Shown here piece after piece: positions 17,441-25,506 of a DNA stretch of 64,000 nt (positions within the stretch are counted from its first letter, which is position 1; every line of letters begins with the position of its first letter). The stretch covers positions 31,605 through 95,604 of the forward strand of contig NZ_JBLZFY010000006.1 in the NCBI RefSeq assembly GCF_050753365.1, read 5' to 3'. Position numbers and translations under genes: made by a program. The notes beneath the pieces are model-generated. The model was given only the letters and a program-made list of their open reading frames with translations, was not told the origin of the DNA and did not search any database. The stretch is from Geminocystis sp050753365. Its GTDB lineage: Bacteria > Cyanobacteriota > Cyanobacteriia > Cyanobacteriales > Cyanobacteriaceae.

Positions 17441-17861
17441 ATGAATCCATTAAAATATTTAAGAAAATTTATCGGTTTAATTTCGATCGCCATTGTTACC
17501 ACGTTATTAATTATCTATCAAGGAGTAGGAGCTTGTGCTTCTGCATCTATCACTGATGATCCTACATTTACCAAAAAATGATCCAGCTCCCGATTTAATG
17601 GAAGCTAGTCCTGATGGTAAATATGTATTTGTAGCTTTACGGGGTGCAATTCCTGTATCTGTAGCACATTCTGGTCAAGGTAGTTGCCCCGGAGTTGGTG
17701 TCATCGAGGTTAAAGAAAATGGTGCATCTGGGCATTTAGTCTAGGTTTTACGCAGTTCTAATACTGAAGATAGTGCGATCGCCAAAATTGCAGGTGGTCA
17801 TGATTATACTGGAAAAGAACATAGCGACTTACACGGCGTTGTCATTCGTAAGAAAGCGTAA
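17441..17861 (+). pseudogene. Decayed secreted/lipoprotein beta-propeller (YVTN/YncE-like) gene
   Basis: The frame opens with an intact signal peptide (MNPLKYLRKFIGLISIAIV..., possible lipobox GVGAC) and stops after 46 codons (TGA at 17579). A second frame then encodes the C-terminal end of what looks like a beta-propeller protein: DPAPDLMEASPDGKYVFVALRG, AHSGQGSCPGVGVIEV, then an in-frame TAG at 17743-17745, then VLRSSNTEDSA and GGHDYTGKEHSDLHGVVIRKKA to a TAA at 17861. Thus it has one frameshift, one nonsense codon and a large internal deletion of the propeller repeats. Promoter and ribosome-binding site remain intact, which suggests fairly recent loss. The assignment to the YVTN/YncE type rests on the SPDGKYVFVALRG motif. 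Confidence 0.75.
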
Positions 17862-17925
17862 TTAAAAAGGTCGAATTGATAAAAGTTGTATCAATTTTTA
17901 CTCATATAAAAAAATGCAACTTTTA

Positions 17926-18855
17926 TTATATTAAAGATAAGATTTGTTCAAAAACTTGGGATACTTTTGTTTGAAATCTCTCTTTATGTTTAATTTTCAA
18001 AAAAGGTCGAATTATTTCTAATTCTTTATTCTTTTTGCGTCGATCGTCTATAATTTTAATCGCTTTAAAAGTACCTAATTTAATCTCTTTTTTTACCATT
18101 AATTCTGATATTCCAGCTACACATTGAGAATCTTCTAAAATAGCTTTAATCATTTCACCCGTATTCAAAATTAAAGTTGTTTTAAAATTTTTTGGATTAA
18201 TTCCCCAATTAATTAAGGCTTCTTCTAATCGTTGTTGTGTTCCAGATCCTGATTCTCTCATAATCCAATCAGTACTGTATAAATCAGTTAATTTTACACT
18301 GTCTAATTTAAACCAAGGATGTTGTTTCCCTAAGATAATTAATAATCGATCGTGCCCGATTTCTTCTTGATATAAAGTATCTTCTAAACCCGATTTTAAT
18401 TCCCCTTCAATTAAACCTAAATCGAATTTTCCGGCTTCAGTTCCTAAACAAATTTCTTCACTATTTGCTAAGGTACAATTAATATTAATTTGAGGATAAT
18501 TACGCTGAAATTGACTAATTTTTTCGGGCAACCAATAATTACCAATAGTTAAACTAGAGCCTAATTTTAATTCCCCTCTTTGTAAATTACTTAATTCTTT
18601 TAATGCTCGTTCAGTTAATGTTACTTGGGCTAAAATTTTAGGTGCTTCTATACATAATAATTTCCCCGCTTCTGTGAGTTCAATTCTTCTACCTAAACGA
18701 TGAAATAATTTAACCCCATATTCTAATTCTAAATTCTGAATAGCCGCACTAACGGCGGGTTGTGTAAGATATAAAGCATCGGCGGCACGAGTAAAATGTA
18801 AGTATTCGGCAACGGTTAAAAATACTCGTAACTGATCCAATGTCATTTGTGCCAT
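17926..18855 (-). CDS. LysR-family transcriptional regulator (CysL/YeiE-like)
   Basis: 309 residues. N-terminal winged helix-turn-helix at 5-65 (LDQLRVFLTVAEYLHFTRAADALYLTQPAVSAAIQNLE), linker helix, then a LysR substrate-binding domain beginning GELKLGSSLTIGNYWLPEKI, a pattern typical of the CysL/YeiE branch. The inducer cannot be read from sequence. Nearby sbpA suggests a sulfur-related regulon, but the gene is convergent with the decayed gene and not divergent from an obvious target, so this is weak. Confidence 0.85.
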   Translation of the reverse strand: MAQMTLDQLRVFLTVAEYLHFTRAADALYLTQPAVSAAIQNLELEYGVKLFHRLGRRIELTEAGKLLCIEAPKILAQVTLTERALKELSNLQRGELKLGSSLTIGNYWLPEKISQFQRNYPQININCTLANSEEICLGTEAGKFDLGLIEGELKSGLEDTLYQEEIGHDRLLIILGKQHPWFKLDSVKLTDLYSTDWIMRESGSGTQQRLEEALINWGINPKNFKTTLILNTGEMIKAILEDSQCVAGISELMVKKEIKLGTFKAIKIIDDRRKKNKELEIIRPFLKIKHKERFQTKVSQVFEQILSLI

Positions 18856-19035
18856 AGTTTTTTATATCAAAAAATTTCGTAAAAAAAAAGGGATAAAATC
18901 CCTTCTCTTAATTGTTTATTTTTATAGTTAATTTTCCTCTCGCAAAGACGCAAAGATTAAAAAGGGTTTTGAGATGAAAATTTAAGCAAGGGAATTTACA
19001 TAAATCCAGATTTGTAAAATTACTTATAGAGAAGT

Positions 19036-19052
19036 GGTGGGCAATGCCCACC
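19036..19052. repeat. 17-base palindromic repeat GGTGGGCAATGCCCACC
   Basis: Copy 3 of the palindrome also found at 8223 and 9525, located just downstream of the stop codon of the secreted protein gene (minus strand), where it could help terminate transcription. Confidence 0.8.
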
Positions 19053-19065
19053 CTACTAATATGAT

Positions 19066-19683
19066 TTAATCAATGGGTGCATTAGGTGTTTGAGCATCTA
19101 CATCTGCCTGAGTCACATTAGGAATAGTTAAAGTTGTGTCTGTAGGATCTACTACTTCTAGTAAAGCTGAAGGCACATCTAAAGATAATTCTCCTGTGTC
19201 TGGATTAGCATTAATGGTTAAATTTGCACCATCAAGAATTCTGACAACGGAGGGTTGTCCACTAGGAAGTTCTAAAGAAGCTACCTTAGCATCATTAGGA
19301 ATATAAACTCCTTCGCAATCCCAGTTATCATCGGTTTCCTGTCCATTTCCTAGATAAAAAATACTGGTGGGAGTACCTTTTTTCGGGTTACGCGCATAAA
19401 TGGCGAGATTTTTTCCTGTTTCGTTACGGCAAATACCCCAATCTTCTGAGGTTTCTAAAACGTATTTTTGAAACTCTAATCGACTAATCTCTTGAGTTAA
19501 AATTTCAGGTGTGTATTCTGTTTGTTGTGGATCAGCCTTGATAGTTAACAGAGCGTTGAGGTTTTCCACGATGACGGGATAATCGGGACTTTTTTTGGCG
19601 ATTCTATCTGCTAAAGCAGGGGTAGCGATGAAAAGGGTTGCAATGCAAAGCAGACTGATTAGCCAATGTTTGACTTTTTTCAT
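19066..19683 (-). CDS. Secreted protein of unknown function
   Basis: 205 residues with a clear Sec signal peptide (MKKVKHWLISLLCIATLFIATPALA, cleavage after ALA). The mature protein has two cysteines that could pair (WGICRNETG and NWDCEGVY), a probable mostly beta middle, and an acidic, threonine-rich tail. I recognise no family. An AGGAGAATACC ribosome-binding site precedes the ATG. Co-directional with the Crp-like gene 86 bases upstream, so a shared transcript is possible. Confidence 0.75.
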   Translation of the reverse strand: MKKVKHWLISLLCIATLFIATPALADRIAKKSPDYPVIVENLNALLTIKADPQQTEYTPEILTQEISRLEFQKYVLETSEDWGICRNETGKNLAIYARNPKKGTPTSIFYLGNGQETDDNWDCEGVYIPNDAKVASLELPSGQPSVVRILDGANLTINANPDTGELSLDVPSALLEVVDPTDTTLTIPNVTQADVDAQTPNAPID

Positions 19684-19769
19684 GGTATTCTCCTGATGAA
19701 AATAGACTCTATTTGATTTTTAGAGTGATTAAATATTAATTGTAATTGTTTTTTAAATATTTTTCAATT

Positions 19770-20342
19770 TTATTTTAAAGTAATTTTAGCATTGGAGATT
19801 CGATCGATCTTACCTTCTTGTTCAAAAATGGTGAGAAGACGAGTAACGGTAACTCTAGTTGTACCGAGAGTTTCAGCTATTTGTTGATGGGTTAAGCGTA
19901 GTTCTATAGAAATACCATTTTTGGTGGGCTGACCAAATTTATTACCAAGCCATTTTAATAATTCCATCAAGGCGGTGTTGACGGGGCGATATTGTTTAAT
20001 ATTAATTAATTCTTGTATTTCTCTTGTTTGATTAATAAGGGCTTGATTAACTTCTATCAGACGATCGAGAGACAGCGTAGATACTCTAACATCTGTAAGA
20101 CATTCCATCTGTAAGTCAGATTTAGAGAGTAAAGGGGAAATAATGTCTCCTTGTGTCCATAAACCATAAACAACGATCGAATCATCTAACCAACTGTAAG
20201 TGCGTACTACTCCTGAGTTAATTTGCCAATAACAATCTCGACGCATAGGCAAAAAAGAACGTTTCTCATAGAAAGTTTGAGGAGAAGGCAATGGTTTTAA
20301 ACCTGATAAGGGAATTAATTTTCGCAGTGCGTTAGTTGTCAT
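19770..20342 (-). CDS. Crp/Fnr-family transcriptional regulator
   Basis: 190 residues. The C-terminal winged helix HTH_Crp is clear: LRLTHQQIAETLGTTRVTVTRLLTIFEQEGKI. The N-terminal effector part is shorter than in NtcA or SyCRP1 and retains a jelly-roll-like segment (INSGVVRTYSWLDDSIVVYGLWTQGD) without a recognisable cAMP-binding arginine motif or Fnr cysteines, so the signal is unknown. It is divergent from the CadD-like transporter with about 260 bases between, making that gene a candidate target. Confidence 0.82.
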   Translation of the reverse strand: MTTNALRKLIPLSGLKPLPSPQTFYEKRSFLPMRRDCYWQINSGVVRTYSWLDDSIVVYGLWTQGDIISPLLSKSDLQMECLTDVRVSTLSLDRLIEVNQALINQTREIQELINIKQYRPVNTALMELLKWLGNKFGQPTKNGISIELRLTHQQIAETLGTTRVTVTRLLTIFEQEGKIDRISNAKITLK

Positions 20343-20606
20343 CGTATTACACTTTTTTTTAATCTAGGACTTCCATTTTGCCACATTTTATTTTAAAATG
20401 TATCTAATTTCATTTTTATTATTTTTATGATTGCATTATTTTGAGTAAGATTTTTGCCCATGAATACTCAGAATATGCAATTGAACTTATTTAGTTATCA
20501 ATTTTATTTATGAATAGAACAAAAAAAAGCGTTTGATTTTTATGAGTCATGGCTTCTAAAGTGGAGATAAGAAAAAAAATTCTTGATTTCTACAGAGGAA
20601 ATAAAT

Positions 20607-21296
20607 ATGACTGATGTTGTGAGTGCTATGATTAAGGCGATCGCCACTTTTACTGTCACTAACTTAGATGACATTATGATTTTGACGTTATTTTTTGCTC
20701 AGGTGAATGTTTTATTTCGTCGTCGCCAAATTGTAATTGGTCAATATTTAGGGTTTCTCTTGTTGGTTTTAGCTAGTTTACCTGGATTTTTCGGCAATTT
20801 TTTGATTCCTACTCATCTTTTAAAGTATTTAGGCATTATTCCCGTGATTTTGGGGATTAGCTATTTGTTAAAAGAGGAAGAAGAAGAGAAAGAAGGGGAA
20901 GAAATAGTAATTAGGAAAGATAACTCAAATTGGTTAACCCGAATTTTGTCACCCCAAACTTATGGAGTAGCGGCAGTAACGATCGCCAACGGTAGTGATA
21001 ATATTAGTGTGTATTTACCCTTATTTGCCAGTAGTACAGTACAAGGATTATTAATAACCTTAGTTATATTTTTATTATTAGTAGCAGTGTGGTGTTTTAT
21101 CGCCTATAAATTAACTAATATAGGTTCGATCGAACAATTACTAAATAATTACGGTAACACTTTAGTACCTTGTGTTTTAATTGGTTTAGGAGTATATATA
21201 GTACAAGAAAATTTCTGGTTATCATCATTAGCACTTATTATCAGTTACTTATGGGCAGTCAATCTCGAACAAAATAGACTTTCTGAAGAAGAATAA
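20607..21296 (+). CDS. CadD-like cadmium resistance transporter
   Basis: 229-residue membrane protein with about six hydrophobic helices. The conserved N-terminal motif TVTNLDDIMILTLFFAQ and a second NGSDNISVYLPLFA are typical of the cadmium-resistance (CadD) family within the LysE-like superfamily. A charged loop (about residues 92-105, EEEEEKEGEE) separates the halves. The frame could start 24 bases earlier at a TTG; the ATG at 20607 has an AGAGGAAATAAAT ribosome-binding site. It precedes the DUF202 protein by 12 bases. Substrate specificity is inferred from family only. Confidence 0.82.
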   Translation: MTDVVSAMIKAIATFTVTNLDDIMILTLFFAQVNVLFRRRQIVIGQYLGFLLLVLASLPGFFGNFLIPTHLLKYLGIIPVILGISYLLKEEEEEKEGEEIVIRKDNSNWLTRILSPQTYGVAAVTIANGSDNISVYLPLFASSTVQGLLITLVIFLLLVAVWCFIAYKLTNIGSIEQLLNNYGNTLVPCVLIGLGVYIVQENFWLSSLALIISYLWAVNLEQNRLSEEE

Positions 21297-21308
21297 TTTA
21301 TCTGCACT

Positions 21309-21725
21309 ATGTTTTTTAGTAAACCAAGCAAAGAAACCTCCACTAATGCCAAAAAACTAAATCCTTCTCGTACCAGAGATCATTTAGCGAACGAACGTAC
21401 TTATTTGGCGTGGATGCGTACCGCCGTTAGTTTAATGGGATTTGGAGTAGTAATATTAAGACTTCGTGCTTTTCATCCCCCCGAATTACCCCGCCCCGGT
21501 TTAGGGTGGAAAATGGGGTTAGTTTTTTCTTTAGTAGGTTTATTAACAGTTTTACTTTCCACTATGCAATATTTTGTTGTCCGGCGAGATATAGAAGAAG
21601 ATACTTATGAACCACCCGATCGATGGGTAATTTTGTTCAGTCTGGCGATCGCCCTTTTAGGTTCAGGGATTATTTATTTTGTGTTTACTACCCCTGCTGA
21701 TCCCAATGATATATTAATTATGTAA
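21309..21725 (+). CDS. DUF202 (YidH-like) membrane protein
   Basis: 138 residues. Signature NPSRTRDHLANERTYLAWMRTAVSLMGFG, followed by three membrane helices, matches the DUF202/YidH family, whose function is unknown. It is 12 bases behind the CadD-like gene, which suggests they are co-expressed. The next reading frame, one base past its stop, is a cysA remnant. Confidence 0.83.
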   Translation: MFFSKPSKETSTNAKKLNPSRTRDHLANERTYLAWMRTAVSLMGFGVVILRLRAFHPPELPRPGLGWKMGLVFSLVGLLTVLLSTMQYFVVRRDIEEDTYEPPDRWVILFSLAIALLGSGIIYFVFTTPADPNDILIM

Positions 21726-21726
21726 G

Positions 21727-21894
21727 ATGTTGACTATTGAGCAAATCGGCACTCCAGCAGAAATTTATGATAATCCTGCGTCATCTTTTGTGATGAAATT
21801 CATCGGGGAACTAAATAATCATCATTCTAGTGACGAGGTTTTTGCGCGTCCCCATGAGTTAGATATATTATTAGAGGATGATGGTAGAGAATAA
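21727..21894 (+). pseudogene. Fragment of sulfate ABC transporter ATPase (CysA C-terminal part)
   Basis: A 55-codon frame starting one base after the DUF202 stop. The first 30 residues, IEQIGTPAEIYDNPASSFVMKF, are the end of a CysA-type ATPase domain, and FARPHELDILLED corresponds to the beginning of the C-terminal regulatory domain. The Walker A and B parts upstream and the rest downstream are missing. Together with the orphan sbpA at 16328, this indicates that a sulfate transporter operon was broken up here. Confidence 0.72.
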
Positions 21895-21986
21895 GGAATA
21901 GTGTTTATTCATCTTACAATAAATTGACAAAGAAATCAATAGCTTTAATCGGCAGACATCGATTATTATAAATACATTACTTTTTA

Positions 21987-22021
21987 ATTCCTCATTCCTC
22001 ATTCCTCATTCTTAATTCTCA
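21987..22021 (+). repeat. Heptamer array ATTCCTC abutting the recQ start codon
   Basis: Five head-to-tail heptamers: ATTCCTC three times, then ATTCTTA and ATTCTCA. The last base touches the ATG at 22022, so there is no Shine-Dalgarno sequence. Confidence 0.85.
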
Positions 22022-24148
22022 ATGGTTTCGTTACAACAATCACTAAAACAATATTTCGGTTATGATAGTTTTCGTGATGGACAAGAAGAAATTATAAACC
22101 AAGCCCTCCTCGATCGAGATTTATTAGTTATCATGCCTACAGGAGGAGGAAAATCTCTCTGCTTTCAACTTCCAGCGCTACTGAAAAAGGGAGTTTCGAT
22201 CGTAGTATCTCCTCTTATATCCTTAATGCAAGATCAAGTCATGGCATTACAGGATAATGGCATTAATGCCACTTTTCTCAATAGTACCGTAAATTTTAAC
22301 GAAATTCGTCAGCGAGAGGAAGATATTTTAGCAGGGAAAATCAAATTACTCTATCTTGCCCCAGAAAGATTAGTCAGTGAGAAATTTCAACAATTTTTAC
22401 AGATTCTCGCCTCTACCGTCACTATATCCTTTTTTGCTATTGATGAAGCTCATTGTATCTCAGAATGGGGGCATGATTTTCGTCAAGAATACCGTCAACT
22501 GCGACAACTGCGGTTTCGCTTTCCCCATATCCCTATCATGGCTTTGACGGCTACTGCTACCACTAGAGTACAAAAAGATATAATTACTCAACTCAACCTC
22601 AAAACCCCTGCTATTCATCGTTTTAGCTTTAATCGTAGCAATCTTTATTATGAGGTGCAACCCCGTCAAAAACGCAACTATCAACAAGTTTTTAACCTCA
22701 TTAACCGTTTAGAAGGCTCAGGTATTGTGTATTGTTTCTCTCGTAAAACAACTGAAGATTTAGCCTCTCGTCTCCATCAAGACGGCATCTCTGCTTTACC
22801 CTATCATGCTGGATTATCCGATGAGGTTCGATCGAAATATCAAAACAGTTTTATTCGAGATGATGTCAGGGTGATGGTAGCAACCCTCGCCTTTGGTATG
22901 GGTATAAACAAGCCAGACGTGAGATTTGTCATTCATCACGACTTACCTAGAAATATAGAAAGTTACTATCAAGAGTCAGGACGAGCAGGGCGAGATGGTG
23001 ATCCAGCAAAGTGTATTTTATTATATAATCCTAGTGATGAGTATAAGATTCATTATTTTATTAAGCAAAAAGAGAATATTCAAGAGCAAAAAATCGCCTA
23101 TCAACAACTAGAAAAAGTCTTAGAATATGCTCAAACAAATTATTGTCGGCGCATCGTACAATTAAGTTATTTTGGGGAAAGATTTAAGGGTGATTGTGAC
23201 TGTTGTGATAACTGCTTAAATCCTAAAGATATTGAAGATTGGACAATAGAAGCACAAAAATTTTTATCCTGCATCGCGCGCACTCAAGAAAAGTTTGGTA
23301 TTAAGCATATTATTGCGGTTTTAAAAGGTTCAAAAAGTGATAAAGTTTATAAATATGGACATCATTTATTATCCACTTATGGCATAGGTAAAGATAAAAC
23401 AGTTCAAGAGTGGGAATACTTAGGAAAATCTCTGATTTATCAAGGGTTTTTGAATCAAAGTAATGATAGTTATAAAATCCTGAAATTAAACAAAGAAAGT
23501 TGGGAAATATTAAAGTCAAAAAAACAGGTAAAAATTGCTGTTGTTAATACCAACTCTAGTAAAATCATTGATAATTACCATCCTAAAGCCTTAGAAGTAG
23601 AACTTTTATTACAGAGATTAAAAAAATTACGCAAAAAATTAGCAGATCAAGAAAACATCGCACCCTATGTTATTTTTGGGGATTCAACTCTTAAAATAAT
23701 GGCACAAATGCAACCCCAAAACTTAAAAAGTTTAGCTAAATTATCGGGAGTAACTGAATATAAAGTTAATAAATATGGCAATTATTTTATAGAAGAAATA
23801 GTCTATTTTTTAAACGAAGAAAACTTAACTGTTGCCTTACCTAGCAATACTCAAATGAAAACTTTACAGTTATATCAACAGGGTTTAACTATTCCTCAAA
23901 TTGCTAAAGAAAGAAATTTTGCTGTCAGCACTATTATTACTCATCTCACAGAATTAATTGAACTTAATCAATCGATCGATATTGATAAATTCGTGTTATC
24001 AAAGAAAAAAGAGGTTATTCTTAAGACTATCAAAGAAATGGGAGAACAACCCTTAAAAATACTCAAAGAAAAGTTAGGAGATAATTATAGTTATGATGAA
24101 ATTAAGTTAGTGAAAGCATGGTATCAAAAAATGAACAATCAAAATTAG
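22022..24148 (+). CDS. recQ: ATP-dependent DNA helicase RecQ
   Basis: 708-residue 3'-5' DNA helicase for recombinational repair. Motif I MPTGGGKSLCFQLPA, motif II AIDEAHCISEWGHDFR with the aromatic-rich loop, motif III ALTATAT, motif V VATLAFGMGINKPDVR and motif VI YYQESGRAGRDG are all present. The RecQ-C-terminal zinc ligands follow (YCRR... GDCDCCDNC). An HRDC domain (about 520-600) and an extra C-terminal HTH_40-like helix-turn-helix (TIPQIAKERNFAVSTIITHL) complete it. The start abuts a heptamer repeat. Confidence 0.95.
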   Translation: MVSLQQSLKQYFGYDSFRDGQEEIINQALLDRDLLVIMPTGGGKSLCFQLPALLKKGVSIVVSPLISLMQDQVMALQDNGINATFLNSTVNFNEIRQREEDILAGKIKLLYLAPERLVSEKFQQFLQILASTVTISFFAIDEAHCISEWGHDFRQEYRQLRQLRFRFPHIPIMALTATATTRVQKDIITQLNLKTPAIHRFSFNRSNLYYEVQPRQKRNYQQVFNLINRLEGSGIVYCFSRKTTEDLASRLHQDGISALPYHAGLSDEVRSKYQNSFIRDDVRVMVATLAFGMGINKPDVRFVIHHDLPRNIESYYQESGRAGRDGDPAKCILLYNPSDEYKIHYFIKQKENIQEQKIAYQQLEKVLEYAQTNYCRRIVQLSYFGERFKGDCDCCDNCLNPKDIEDWTIEAQKFLSCIARTQEKFGIKHIIAVLKGSKSDKVYKYGHHLLSTYGIGKDKTVQEWEYLGKSLIYQGFLNQSNDSYKILKLNKESWEILKSKKQVKIAVVNTNSSKIIDNYHPKALEVELLLQRLKKLRKKLADQENIAPYVIFGDSTLKIMAQMQPQNLKSLAKLSGVTEYKVNKYGNYFIEEIVYFLNEENLTVALPSNTQMKTLQLYQQGLTIPQIAKERNFAVSTIITHLTELIELNQSIDIDKFVLSKKKEVILKTIKEMGEQPLKILKEKLGDNYSYDEIKLVKAWYQKMNNQN

Positions 24149-24173
24149 GAAAATAAATTTCACTCCTCGTCTT

Positions 24174-24205
24174 CTAGTCTCCTAGTCTCCTAGTCTCCTA
24201 GTCTC
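24174..24205. repeat. Octamer tandem repeat CTAGTCTC x4
   Basis: Four perfect head-to-tail copies of CTAGTCTC downstream of recQ. It is the same period-8 class as the array inside the RND gene at 48226. Confidence 0.9.
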
Positions 24206-24324
24206 ATCTTCACCGATAATTTTATGTCAAACTCAAGCTATTATCATGTCATTTAATTTGTTTCTATATAACAATCTAAATGCGTTTGTGCTTAGAATAA
24301 GAATAGTGTATATTCAAAAAATTT

Positions 24325-24765
24325 ATGTTGCGTCGTCTTTTGATTCTTTTCAGTTTGCTAATATCTTTGATATTCTTAAATACTGCTTTTATTCCTTCTG
24401 CCCAAGCCCTTGTACCTATTAAAATTACTGACATATCCTATAAAGAATGTCCTGCTGGAGTGGGTGAAGGAAGCGTCACCAGTGGCGGTAGCGCTTTACC
24501 TGCGACTTGTTATCTGATTACGGGAAAAACTAACAATACTTCTGGAAAAACTCTCTATGATGCCGATGTTTTTGGGAGAGTTTATGATGCGAATAATGAA
24601 CCGGCTTTACAAAATCGTAGCCGATTAGGTGCATTAGCGGAAGTACCCCCTGGGGTGAGTGAGTTTGAGTTAAGAATCAGCGTACCATCTAATCAACCCA
24701 CTCCTTTACAATTAAAACAATTTAAAGCCACTGGTTTTTCCAGTAAAGTCTATCCTACCTTCTAA
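24325..24765 (+). CDS. Secreted protein of unknown function
   Basis: 146 residues with a signal peptide ending near SAQALVP. The mature part (KITDISYKECPAGVGEGSVTSGG, then CYLITGKTNNTSGKTLYDADVFGRVYDANNEP) looks like a small beta-sandwich of the type with FxLYD-like repeats: a ligand-free extracellular domain with one likely disulfide. No function is known to me. It converges with the YggT gene, with five bases between the stops. Confidence 0.75.
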   Translation: MLRRLLILFSLLISLIFLNTAFIPSAQALVPIKITDISYKECPAGVGEGSVTSGGSALPATCYLITGKTNNTSGKTLYDADVFGRVYDANNEPALQNRSRLGALAEVPPGVSEFELRISVPSNQPTPLQLKQFKATGFSSKVYPTF

Positions 24766-24770
24766 ACTAC

Positions 24771-25037
24771 TCAAAGGATAAAACCCAAAATTCCGGGGAT
24801 AAGCTGTAAAACAAAAATAGCTAGAATTGCAGAAAAATCAATACCTCCTAACGGGGGTATAATCGATCGAAAAATGTTAAGATATGGATCGGTAACGGGT
24901 GCTAAAAATGAGATGATATTACCAGCCCATTCTGTGGTTTGAAACCAACTTAATAAGATTCTGACGAAAATGAGAATTAAATATAATTGAATAAAATTAG
25001 TGACTGTACTAATAATTAAATAGGTAATGCCTTCCAT
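24771..25037 (-). CDS. YggT/Ycf19-family membrane protein
   Basis: 88 residues with two membrane helices and the family motif RILLSWF plus PVTDPYLNIFRSIIPPLGGIDFS. YggT/YlmG/Ycf19 proteins occur in bacteria and plastids and are linked to membrane or nucleoid organisation. The exact activity is unknown. Confidence 0.88.
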   Translation of the reverse strand: MEGITYLIISTVTNFIQLYLILIFVRILLSWFQTTEWAGNIISFLAPVTDPYLNIFRSIIPPLGGIDFSAILAIFVLQLIPGILGFIL

Positions 25038-25506
25038 ACTCTACAATTTCTCCATAATAGTAATTATATTCTTTTCATCTTAACTGAATTTGGAAAAATT
25101 GTTCTTAGGGTTTTCCCTATTTTCAAATTATTGACGCTTACTATAATGAATCATAGGGAAATGGTTTACTCAAATCCAATAAATCTCTTAACTCATCAAC
25201 AGTTATATTATTTTTTTTCGCAATGAATTGTAAATCACGATTTAATGATTCAAATAAATTATAGCGTTTATCAAAATAGTAAGGTACACCTATTTCTTAA
25301 TAATAATGGGTTTTAGTCTGTTCTATGTACCTCATAAATATAAGAATTGCTATATTTAATTTTGCAGAATTTCTTTTTGTTATTTTCTTTTGTGCTTTTT
25401 TTTAAATAGTATTCTTTACTTTTAATTTTTGGATTTTCTAGTGTATTTATCTTGATTTATTATTGATATTTATAAAGTTTTCTAATCCTATTCCCAATTC
25501 CTTATT
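25038..25506. other. Gene-poor AT-rich stretch
   Basis: 469 bases between minus-strand genes. A 51-codon gene remnant lies at 25141-25296. The rest is very AT-rich with no recognisable element. Confidence 0.45.
25141..25296 (-). pseudogene. Remnant of an unidentified gene
   Basis: An open stretch of 51 codons without a start codon, bounded upstream by a TAA. It encodes YYFDKRYNLFESLNRDLQF followed by IAKKNNITVDELRDLLDLS and ends FPYDSL at a TAG. The composition is protein-like (amphipathic helices), so I read it as the tail of a lost gene. No family is recognised. Confidence 0.35.

Noticed and set aside
17743..17745. In-frame TAG as a recoded (pyrrolysine or readthrough) codon
   Set aside because: The same gene also has a frameshift and a large deletion, so ordinary decay explains it. 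No recoding signal is visible.
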